DNA of 64,000 nucleotides from Simmondsia chinensis (lineage: Eukaryota > Streptophyta > Magnoliopsida > Caryophyllales > Simmondsiaceae), in the NCBI GenBank assembly GCA_018398585.1, contig JAGTTD010000002.1:31612186-31676185 (forward strand). The letters are read 5' to 3'. Position numbers and translations under genes: made by a program. A model generated the notes under the pieces. That model was not told the origin of the DNA, did not search any database, and saw nothing but the letters and a program-made list of their open reading frames with translations. Below, piece after piece: positions 47,161 to 56,814 of this stretch; position 1 is the stretch's first letter, and each line of letters opens with the position of its first letter.

Positions 47161-50100
47161 ATGGCATTTTACACACGCAAGAGGAGTCGATCAGAAGTGG
47201 AGGTTGATTACATTTTCCCTAGAAGTTGCTGGAAATTCCTACAGGTTAAACAGATGGGAATATCAACCAAAGCTGTGATGGAGATTAGGGAAATCTTGAA
47301 GGACGACGAATCCAAGGTTTGACACAGTATCTATATGAATTATGTTGACTTTTTACTATTTCCTTTATGATCCCTTATTAACTAAAAGTGTTTTGCATTA
47401 TAGCTTGCCCTTGTTTCACAATACAATGCCGGGCATCTGCTTGAGCTGCGTGAGACTAATGTCGGCTTCTAGCATAGTCTGATTCACGACGTCCTTCTCC
47501 ACCAGGTGGCCAACCCAAATCCCAGGGAGTTATCATTCTTATTTGGTGGGAAGTTAGTGCACCTCGGGAGGAGGGAATCTTGTATTCTAACCGACTTAAG
47601 ATATGCCGGTGTGGAAGATGTACGCGGTGGTTCCAACAGGCTGATTGCCAAGTACGGCATGAGGGGGAGGATGAGTAGGCAGCAACTTCTTGAAGCATGC
47701 AGAACCTGCTCCATTATGGAGACCAGGTTACACTTGTTGTTGCCTACTTGGTTGAGGGTCTACTGTTCGCCAAACACAAGAGAACAGCCATTGACCCGAA
47801 CATCCTGGCCCTCGTGGACGACATGGACTCTTTTAACAGTGTTGCTCGGGGATCCTTGAGCTGGAAATTCTTGGTGTGAAAGCTCAAGGATTTCATGGCA
47901 AAAATGCAACAGGGTTTAGAAAGGACCTACTCCGTCCACGGGTTCTATGATGTGGTTTCCATATTTGCCATGGAAACTTGCCAAGGTTGGGGTGGTGAGG
48001 GTTGGCAATCAGCCTCTTGGTCGGATTCTTAACTGGAAGATGGGCAGTAAGGGTTCGTACACTGCTCTGCTCTCAACGGTATTTGATCAGGTAATAATAC
48101 ATTATTGTGTTACTGTTTTACTACTAGTTGTTTCATATCAATTGGGTTAGAATTATGATTTGTAGTTTTACTAACGTTCATATGTTGTATCTTCCTTTGA
48201 TCAGTAATTGAATGCCGAACCGATTAGACTGACGAGTACGGAAGCCAGTCAGCCTAATATACAAGGCATTCCCTTTGCTGAGGATGGTGAGGAGGGGGTT
48301 CAAACTCCTGATGAGGCAATGCCAGCAGATCCAAACTTTGATCCAGAACCGTTGGCAACTCAATACCCCTTGCCGACATCCCATGATGAACCATCTACTA
48401 CGTCAACAAATTTGGGGTATCAATCGGTATTGACATTTCATTTTGTGTTTATTTAATTGCATTTTTATCCTTGTAATTACCATATTATTCAAATTCATGT
48501 TTATGATAATTTGAAGGACATACTGCAGGTTATGGAGAGACTCGAAGCGATGGAGAAAGATATGCAAATCATGCGGATGCACTTTGAAAGAAGACTTGAA
48601 GCACAGCAGCTTCAGTTGCAAATGTAAGAACAAAGGTTTGAGGCTCAAGAGGCAATGATTAAGGAGCTCTCAAACCATCCACCGCATGCCACAACCCCAC
48701 ATAACTATCCATCGACTTCCACTCATCCATCCCCAATTGAGACATCACAGCAAGCAATTATTATTTCTCCTCCACGTACTGGGTAAGACACTACGGATCC
48801 TTGTTATTGTCCCAATTTGGTATGTTTTCATGTACGTTGAGGTTTATTGACTTTGGTATTTGCTCTGCCAACCAGGGACGGGGAAAATGTCTACAAGGAA
48901 CCATCGTCAACCCATGTGGATGGCGTTGAAAACTTGATGACATTGTTCGAGACAGTTTTGAGATTGGGGCAAGAATGGAAGGACCCCAAGCCAAATCCCA
49001 AGTACAAAGGTGAAGAATGGACCGCGGAGGGTAAGAGCAAACGGGCAAGAATGACCCATTCTGGACCGGAACCGGTTCTGCCCTTCGATCCATTCCAACC
49101 TCCCTCCAAAGAAGAAAAAAAAGAGTTTGAAGATTTTTACAAAAGTTTTCATGCAAAGGTTAAGAAGTGAGTGTGATTTTACACTATGCTTTTTGATAAT
49201 CAGTATGAAAATGTTTCCAGATTGCAATTTTCTTATGGGATGCTTATATATTATGCTTCTTATTGTATGTTACAGAAATTTGAAGACTCCCTTCGAGTTA
49301 CCTAAGGATCAACGAATGGATTTCTCTATTTTGACTGCCAGTACAGGTCAGTTTTGGTATCGGTTGAAAAACAACGACGTCTGGCTTACCGATGAGGTAT
49401 GTTTCCCATCGTGATCCATTTGGCGTGTGATTACTGAAAGTGGATCCCATTATTTTTTATTAGTGTGTCAACTTATTAGTGGTGTATGATGAATAATACA
49501 CAGTGTATGATAGGTTTTAAGGGTGTGAAATCAACTTGTATAGGTGTGTTTCAAGTAATAAGTGGTGTATGATCAATCATACACCGTGTGTGATATATTT
49601 TAATGGTGTAAATCGACTTATGTTATTGTGTGTTAAGTAAACAAGTGGTGTATGATTAGTCATACACCGTGTATGATTGGTTTTAATGGTGTTAAATCAA
49701 CTTGTGTTAGTGTGTTTTAAGTAAAGAGTGGTGTATGATTAGTCATACACCATGTATGATAGGGTTTAATTGTGTAAAATCAACTTGTTTATGTGTCTTT
49801 CCAGTTATTAGTGGTGTATGGTTAACCATACACCATGTATGATAAGTTTTACTTGTCTAAGAACAACTTATGTTAGGATGTTTCAACTAATTAGCGGGTG
49901 TATGGTTAACTATACACCGTGTATGATAGGTTTTAAACGTGCAAAATCATGTCATCTTGATCAATCATACACCGTGTATGATAGGTTTTAAATGTCTTCA
50001 TCATATTGTGTTGGTATGTTCCAAGTGATTAGTGGTGTATGTTGTGTTTGAAGTAATTTGTCTCATATTGCAGGAAATGGATGTCGTTCTGCACTACATT

Positions 50101-50783
50101 ATGCAAAAGAAACATAAGTGGCCAGAACATTTCGACCAGAGGGCAAAATGCGCATCTACAGCGGTTGCTTCTCTATTTGGACCCCTATTCAAACGCACTA
50201 AAAGTAGAGAAATCCCAATCGAATCAGCTTTTGACGATTTTGATTCGTTGATCATCAAGTTTTTGCCGGGGATGTCAAATATGGGGTCCGCTGCCACGAC
50301 GTGGATGGGATATACATGCCCATCAATCAACCTAATCAACATTGGTTCCTTGCTGCCATCAATTTTAAAGATTGGCGGATACAGGTAATTGATTCCTTGT
50401 ACTCCGCCGCAGCCAAGGAATCAAGATTAGAACATGTGGAGCCGATTGCAAAATTGCTTCCATATGCTCTAGATATGGCTAATTTTTGGGACATCCGAAA
50501 TGACCTCATACATTTCAGAGGCAAACCTTTCGGGATCACTTACGACCGGGATTCATGTCCACAACAGATGGGGTATGACATCTACTTCCATTGCTATTTT
50601 ACTATTTTGTTTATTTTTTTTGGTTATTAAGTGGATGAAAATAGTCATTACTTACAATGATGCCTAATTTCTTATTGTGTCATCTGTATTATTATAAACT
50701 GCAGGTCAGATTGTGGCACATTTGTCGTAAAGTTTATTGAATTTTTGTTTTCAAATGGACTCAGCATCTCCCAATGCAAGTAA
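47161..50783 (+). pseudogene. DUF1985/ULP1-type cysteine protease gene of the MULE (broken, multi-exon)
   Basis: The start ATG at 47161 follows an acceptor directly. Exon 47161-47316 ends AAG|GTTTGA; the next begins 47404 after TTATAG. The DUF1985 part contains 'RELSFLFGGKLVHLGRRE' and 'VTLVVAYLVEGLLFAKHKRT' (47520-47800). A coiled-coil exon starts at 48529 ('MERLEAMEKDMQIMRM'). The ULP1 (C48) peptidase part has 'PINQPNQHWFLAAINFKDW' (catalytic His; about 50310-50360), 'QVIDSL' (Asp; 50378), and, across the intron 50573-50704, 'QQMG|SDCGTFVVKF' (oxyanion Gln, catalytic Cys). All four key residues are present. Breaks: TAG at 47470, a frame change near 47690, TGA at about 47877, TAA at 48627, a frame change near 50280. 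ULP1 enzymes remove SUMO; in such MULEs the function is unknown. Confidence 0.85.
49470..50050 (+). repeat. Palindromic array A2 inside an intron of the protease gene
   Basis: About eight units of the same repeat as A1, in the same orientation. They lie between the donor after 'VWLTDE' (GAG|GTATGT, 49396/49397) and the acceptor ATTGCAG before 'EMDVVLHYIM' (about 50074). Splicing across it joins the protein sequence in frame. Confidence 0.85.
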
Positions 50784-51234
50784 GGGCAGATGGGGAAGTT
50801 GTGGATGAATACCTATGTATACTTGTACAGTCATGGAAGAAAGAAACAGATAAAAATGTATACAAGTGAATAAATTATGTGATGTGTATATGTTATTGTA
50901 TATTACTATAGGATTTACATTGTAATCATTGTACTGAAAATTGTAGAAAGGTCGTGATGTGTATGTAATATTGTATATTTTCATATTTTTGTATATTCCT
51001 GTTGATGTATTTTCAAATTTTGTAATGAAAATTGTGAATGAAGTGTTTTGAAGTTGGTCCCAATTGTGTGTTCTAAGTGTTTGAAGTGTTTTTGAAGTGT
51101 GTTATGATGTGTGTCGACACACAGGGATGGTGTGTCGACACCCATTCTTACAGAATAGAGATGCAGAGGTGTGTGTCGACACATAGGGCCCATGTGTCGA
51201 CACACATATCAACATAACTGTGTCTGCAGAACTG
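50784..51234. other. 3' flank of the protease gene with a cluster of TGTGTCGACACA palindromes
   Basis: AT-rich DNA follows the protease gene. At 51111-51205 the 12-bp palindrome TGTGTCGACACA, or a copy one base off, occurs four times, separated by 'GGGATGG', about 45 bp, and 'TAGGGCCCA'. GGGCCC is itself palindromic. Such GTCGAC-centred repeats occur in some plant LTRs, but no LTR ends are visible here. Confidence 0.6.
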
Positions 51235-52395
51235 TTCATCATACACCAATAATTACTTGAAACACACTTGTAAAGGTTAATTTTACACCATTATACCACA
51301 AAACTTGAAAAAAACATGCAAAAGTTGATTTTACCCCATTAAAACTCATCATACACCATGTATAATTGATCATACATCACTATTTACTTCAACCACACCT
51401 ATATAAGTTCATTGTGCACCAATATAACTCATCATACACCGTGTATGATTCATCTTACACCAATAATTACTTGAAACACACTTATAAAGGTTGATTTTAC
51501 ACCATGATACCGGCAAAACTTGAAAAAAAGGCAAAAGTTGATTTTACCCAATTAAATCTCATCATACACCGTGTATGATTGATCTTACACCACTATTTAC
51601 TTCAATCACACCTATATAAGTTCATTTTACACCAATATAACCCATCATACACCAATAATTACTTGAAACACACTAATAAATGTTGATTTTACACCATTAT
51701 ACCAGCAAATCTTGAAAAAAAAAGGCAAAAGTTGATTTTACCCCATTAAAACTCATCATACACCGTATATGATTGATCATACACCACTATTTACTTCAAC
51801 CACACCTATATAAGTTCATCTTACACCAATATAACCCATCATACACCAATAATTACTTGAAAAACACTTATAAAGGTTGATTTTACACCATTATACCAGC
51901 AAAACTTGAAATAAGCATGCAAAAGTTGATTTTACACCAATATAACCCATCATACACCGTATATGATTGATCATATACCACTATTTACTTGAAACACACT
52001 TATAGCTGATTTTACACAATTAAAACTTATCATACACCGTGTATGATAAGCCATACACCACTAATTACGTGAAACACACTTATACAAGTTGATTTATACA
52101 ATTAAAACTTATCATACACTGTGTATGATAAGTCAAATACCACTAATTACTTGAAACACACTTATACAAGTTGATTTTATATAATTAAAACTTATCATAC
52201 ACGGTGTATGATAAGTCATACACCACTAATTACTTGAAACATAACTATATAAGTTGAATTTACACAATTAAAACTCATCATATACCGTTTATGATAAGTC
52301 ATGCACCACTAATTACATGAAAAATAACTATATAAGTTGATTTCACACCATTAAAACCTATCATACACGGTGTATGATTGATCATATACTACTAA
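51235..52395 (-). repeat. Palindromic array A3, inverted relative to A1
   Basis: About 14 units of the MULE repeat on the minus strand (plus strand: 'TTAAAACTCATCATACACCG', 'GATTGATCATACACCACTA', 'TTTACTTCAA'). It lies in the space between the convergent genes. The left two-thirds has a variant unit with 'CCAGCAAAACTTGAAAAAA'; the right third matches A5 more closely. Confidence 0.9.
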
Positions 52396-52519
52396 TTTTT
52401 TTTATTACAGTGTATTTGCCATTAATATCAATGAAATTGTGTACTATTAATATATACATTATTAATGACAGTTTTGTATTATCCATAACACATTGACTGG
52501 TGTGAGATTGTGTATTATA

Positions 52520-52860
52520 AATGCCCTTGTTGTTTTAAATGGAGGATAATGACCGGTTAGGGTAGTTGGGTGTTGAACACTGAATGTTCAGGGGTCATAA
52601 TTGACACCCAAGCAAGACATTTAATAACCTCAACTACCACCTACTTTATCCTACTCCTCTCCCACGGTTCTCACGATGTATTTGTACCTTGTATGCTTTT
52701 GCCTATAAATGGAGGAGTTGGCCAGGAAGCCAAGCATCCACGGTTCCTCAATTTCGTGCTACATCTCAGCCGTTGAAAAGGTTGCTAATGTAAGTGGTTC
52801 TAGCAGTGGCGGTGGTGGGCCGACAGCTGAGAGGCAGCGAGAGGTGCGGGCACTTCCACA
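52520..52860 (+). other. Less AT-rich, promoter-like segment inside the inverted repeat
   Basis: Contains a TATA box (CCTATAAATGG, 52702-52712) and downstream short frames of about 60-68 codons that share no recognisable domain. Sequence composition differs from the arrays on both sides. It could be captured host DNA; the source cannot be told from the sequence. Confidence 0.35.
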
Positions 52861-53152
52861 TGTCAAGGAGAATGTCAAAAACGTGATGTTTTACTACTGA
52901 ATATAACCGGTTCCTCAGCCATTTTAATGTTGAGTGGAGACTTGCTAATTACCTATGCTCAGCTTCACCGACTAATGATGATTCATCAAGGGTTTTACTT
53001 AATCGGGTTTTAAGGAAGTATGTGATCAAGCAAAACCCTTTATGAAACATGATCAGTGGGTGAAGCTGAGCACAGGTAATTAGTGTGTCTTCACTCAGCA
53101 GTAAAATGGCTGAGGAGCCGATTATATTCAGTAGTAAAACACATCCTTGACA
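52861..53152. repeat. Inner hairpin: ~130-140-bp inverted repeat with a ~25-bp loop
   Basis: Left arm 52861-53001, right arm about 53024-53152. Paired phrases: 'TTTTACTACTGAATATAA' with its complement at 53124-53140; 'CCTCAGCCATTTTA' at 52913-52926 with 53103-53116; 'GGTAATTAG'/'CTAATTACC' type at about 52946-52952 and 53075-53082; 'AGCTTCACC' at 52961-52969 with 53060-53068; 'CAAGGGTTTTACTT' at 52987 with 53030-53043. The fold is far longer than a plant miRNA precursor stem needs to be, and pairing is high but not perfect. Confidence 0.9.
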
Positions 53153-53184
53153 TTGATTATAGGTGATTGATCATGATTTTTACA

Positions 53185-53460
53185 ATAGCTTTTACAGAAA
53201 GGTCAAGAAGTAATTATGCTTTTTGATAGTCAGCATATCATATTGCAATTTTCATATGCGATGCCTATATATCATGCTTCTTATTGTATATTACAGGAAT
53301 GTAAAGACTCCCCTTCTGTTACTTGATGGGTTTAAATGGTATAAAATCAACTTGTGTTATTGTGTTTTAAGTCACAAGTGCTGTATGATAGGTTTTACTT
53401 GTCTAAAAACAACTTGTATTAGGGTGTTTCATTGACATCTGGCTTACTGATGGGTTTAAG
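53185..53460 (+). pseudogene. Scrambled partial copy of the protease gene
   Basis: 'GGTCAAGAAGTAA', 'TGCTTTTTGATAGTCAGCAT' and 'TGCTTCTTATTGTATATTACAGG' match 49157-49275 (exon end, intron, acceptor). 'GACATCTGGCTTACTGATG' at about 53433-53452 matches the exon end at 49378-49396. Between them stands a piece of the palindromic repeat with 'ACTTGTCTAAAAACAACTTG', matching about 49852-49870. So an exon-intron segment was copied with a rearrangement and lies near the centre of the element. Confidence 0.8.
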
Positions 53461-53642
53461 CTATTTAAAATAATTTCATTGATAATACACAACCTCACAC
53501 CAGTCAACGTGGTATGGATAATACAAAACTGTCATTAATAATGCACATATATTAATAGTACATAATTTCATTGATATTAATAGTAATTACATTGTAAAAA
53601 ATAAAATAAATAAAGGATCGTCGATGGACAAGGGTCCGGAAG

Positions 53643-53724
53643 GTTGGTTCATGCGCGAAAGAAGGACAGTATACAACTGTAATGTTGGTTCATGCGCGAA
53701 AGAAGGACAGTATACAACTGTAGT
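53643..53724. repeat. Tandem duplication of 41 bp
   Basis: 'GTTGGTTCATGCGCGAAAG' starts at 53643 and again at 53684. The 41-bp copies appear identical except near the end (TAATGTT / TAGTGAA). Confidence 0.9.
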
Positions 53725-53805
53725 GAATAATATACGTGAGTAAATAAATGTACAATATCATCACCGATAGTAGCAAATAAAATTTATACATTTGAAGAAT
53801 GTAAC

Positions 53806-56800
53806 TTAATTCGGAGGAGGGACTTGAGAAGAAGGACCGCCAGAGTTGGATGAGGTGCCTTCGCCACTAGGACGCAGAGCAATTGGATTCTTGCACGTAG
53901 ATCGATTATGCCCGTGTTCCTTGCACCGACTGCACCTTTGATGAACACGCTCCTCACCAACAGACGGAATCCTCCTCATCCGCCTCCTCCCAGAAGAGGT
54001 TCGCACGTCGGGTGGAAGAAGATTCATGTCAGCTACATTACGCGGGATACGCTAGTCACTAATGTGTGGCATCGGGTAGACGACACCTCTGTACGACTAG
54101 TACTAATTTTCTCTATTGTAGTACGGCGAGCATAAGTCATACATACCATAAGGACTGTGCCATACGACGGCTAATGCATGCTCACAAGGAAGCTGCTCAA
54201 GCTGAAACCTGCGGCAGGTACATGTCCAGAGCGACATATTTACGCAAAAATTCTTCTCCCCATCGATGACGTCGAAAGTATGATCATCAGCTCGCAAAAT
54301 CTGCATTGCCAAAAGGATAGACAAATGCGTCAAACAACCACGGTGCAAAAAAAATAAAAAAAATAAAAAAAATAAAAAACAAATTAAACAAAAAACCAAC
54401 AAAACATGCACGTATCACCAATAAACGTCCAAGGATTATTTGATTTGCACAGAAACGAGTTGATTTTACACCCCTAAAACGTATCATACACGGGGTATGG
54501 TTAAACATACGCCACAAAACACTTGAAGCGCACCAAAATTAGTGGATTTCACATCGTTTCAAACTTGTAACATACCAACACAGGTAGATTTCACACCATG
54601 TTAAGCAATCGTACATTGCATACCATTAAAACCTGCCTTACACCCCTAAGTACTTAAAACACGCTATAAACATGCTTTGTAATAGGGATTAAACATGATA
54701 ATATGTACGGAGCTTACTGTCGTCGTTCTTTATAATTTGAATCTGTCTTGTAATTTTTTTTCAACATCGGGGGACATTGTACCGGTGCAAGCTTCAGCCT
54801 TGGCTCTTCTGTCATGAAACCACTTCTGCAACAGTAGCCTAAACTCATCAACGAGGGCATAATTGGGTAGTCACGCACCTTGACCAATACAGCATTCATG
54901 GATTCCGAAATGTTTGTCGTCATTATGTTGTACTGACGACAAGGGGAGTGGGAATGAGTCCACTTGTCCAATACCACACTTCCAAGTAATCTTTAGCCCC
55001 GGGTACGGCACAACATAAACTGAAAAACAAACTATGGAACTCTTGAATGTTGTATGCTTTAGCTGCTTTGTAGTAGAACTGATCCAACTGCTTCGTTTTG
55101 CTCTTGAATTTGGCCTTCAAGTTGTTCAGCAAGTGGTACATGCACAGCCCGTGAAATGTGCTGCGGAAAACCTCTTCCACCGTGCGTTGGATGCTTCGGT
55201 ATCTATCAGATACAATGACATGGCCAATAGGCTCCCCAATGACTTCCTTCAACCTGCTGAGGAACTAATGCCACGATGCATCATTCTCTGAATCACCGAT
55301 ACCGACAGCAATCGGAAAAATTTGCTGGTTGGCATCGTGGCAAACGGCCATGAACAGAACAACCCCGGTATTTTTCCTTCAGATGTGTTGCGTCAATGCT
55401 CACAAGAGGCTGGCAAAACCGATACCCTTTCAGTGAAGCATCAAACGCAATGAAGAGGTACTGAAATCTGCTTTCGTCATTTGTCTGTAAACAAAATGCG
55501 GTACTGGGGTTAGTCTGTTTGAGGACATGCAGATAAGCAGGCAATAATGCATATGACTCTTCGGCGGTACCCAATCTAACATTGTCGTATGCAAACTCTC
55601 TCGCCCTCCATGCAACACTATAGCTGATATTGACACCGTAGCAACTACGGATGTCATTTATGACATGCCATGGCTTGAACACTCTTCCAGGGTTGACAAG
55701 TTTCTTGCGCATGCATTCCCCTACGACCCAACCAGTTGCCTGCCTGTGCCTAACAGTGGTGAGATCGGTAGGGTGGTTGTGGTTCTTTTCTACTTTTGTA
55801 ACCATCCAGTAACCACCATCTGCTACACACATAGCCCGAACCCTCCATGTGCAACCCTCTTGTACGCAGTGAACAACCGTTAAGGATTTGTTAGACTTGT
55901 GGCTTCTGAATTCAAATTTTTCCCTAAGCACAATTGTTGCCAGGTTAGTCAAGAAGTCCCTCTTCTTCTTAAATATTTGATTCACTTCAACATCCTCAAC
56001 CATCTTGCCCTACCCATATACCCCATCAATCCAGCTTCTCTCATCACCGGAGCCAGCATCATCATCATAAAGAGAATCACCAGCAGCTTGGACGTCGGGG
56101 TGGACATTCGACCGCTGGGTTCCGCATTCCGTTCCACTGCAGGTTCGACAATCAGAGCATCTTCAGGGGAAATATTCTAGTGCTCATAAGTGTGCCCGTC
56201 TGGAGGTGATGCATCAGGTACAGTCGGTCGCACCTGGGATAAATTGATATTGTCCAAATTGTCCCATGCACTTTGATTGGAATTTTCCCAATCTCCACCT
56301 GTTGCTGTTGCCATAACCGTCGCAGTAGGCATGTCCAAATCGATTTCAGATGCATCTCCGCGGGCTGCTTCTTCCATCCCTACGTTCATACATCCACCAA
56401 AAGTCTCGGCCACCTTAGGGTGCGAACCGCCACTGTTCTCGTCACCATCAGGAATTGTTTGAATGGGAGTCCGTTGCCAATCGAAGCAAGGATTCCTGTC
56501 ATCGGATGACTCAACAGTTACGATCAAGGTATGCTTCGCCCTATCTTCTTTGGCCAGTGCCTTCCAAAACTTAACTGGCCTATCATCGATGACATCGCAC
56601 AAGGGCGCGACCGAAACGCCAGTAAGAAATTGAAAATGCATCTTTGAACCCGCATCCACCTGAGCACCAATCACCTCCGCCACAGTCCTTTGCAAACCAG
56701 CGAAGCTAGTCTTCTCATCCACTAAAAAATAACCCAATTTTCCACCAACATACTCTGCCCTCTCTTTAAAGTGGCCACCGTACAGAATGCATGCAATAGC

Positions 56801-56812
56801 AACATCACCCAT
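53806..56812 (-). pseudogene. MURA-like MULE transposase gene (broken, multi-exon)
   Basis: The minus-strand ATG is at 56812, two bases after an acceptor (TTCACAG). The N-terminal piece (56812-56177) is acidic with a PB1-like look. The next frame (56003-55293) carries the zinc-finger-like 'VHCVQEGCTWRVRAM...KNHNH' (C-x4-C ... H-x-H) found in MULE transposases and 'PLVSIDATHLKEKYRG', the first Asp of the DDE site. 'HVIVSDRYRSI' (about 55205) gives the second Asp; 'NISESMNAVL' (about 54905) is the Glu region. A SWIM finger follows, 'CTCRRFQLEQLPCEHA' (about 54190), and a CCHC knuckle, 'CSRCKEHGHNRSTC' (about 53915). Breaks: an extra base near 55365, TAG at 55265-55267 (likely from TGG), and frame changes near 54970 and 54800. 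An intron at about 54290-54710 contains palindromic repeats. Confidence 0.85.
54420..54690 (-). repeat. Palindromic repeat units A4 inside a transposase intron
   Basis: Three decayed units ('CGTATCATACACGGGGTATG', 'CATACGCCACAAAAC', 'CACCCCTAAGTACTT'). Orientation is minus, the same sense as the transposase gene. The acceptor TTGGCAATGCAG (minus strand) lies at about 54300, just before the SWIM exon. Confidence 0.75.
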
Positions 56813-56814
56813 TA

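Larger units (their letters stand above)
52395..53610. repeat. Outer inverted repeat pair (~125-bp arms) between the two MULE genes
   Basis: Left arm 52395-52520 and right arm 53482-53610 are inverted copies: 'TATCAATGAAATTGTGTACT', 'TGACAGTTTTGTATTATCC' and 'ACTGGTGTGAGATTGTGTAT' on the left return as complements on the right with few changes. They bracket about 960 bp holding a promoter-like segment (TATAAATGG at 52706), an inner hairpin and a scrambled piece of the protease gene. Confidence 0.85.

Noticed and set aside
47456..49227. Several minus-strand frames across the protease gene
   Set aside because: They are antisense to exons with clear DUF1985 and splice structure.
52570..52900. 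A possible virus-derived segment because of the sharp promoter and different composition
   Set aside because: No viral protein motif or replication-origin motif is visible; the segment is better described as unassigned DNA within the MULE.
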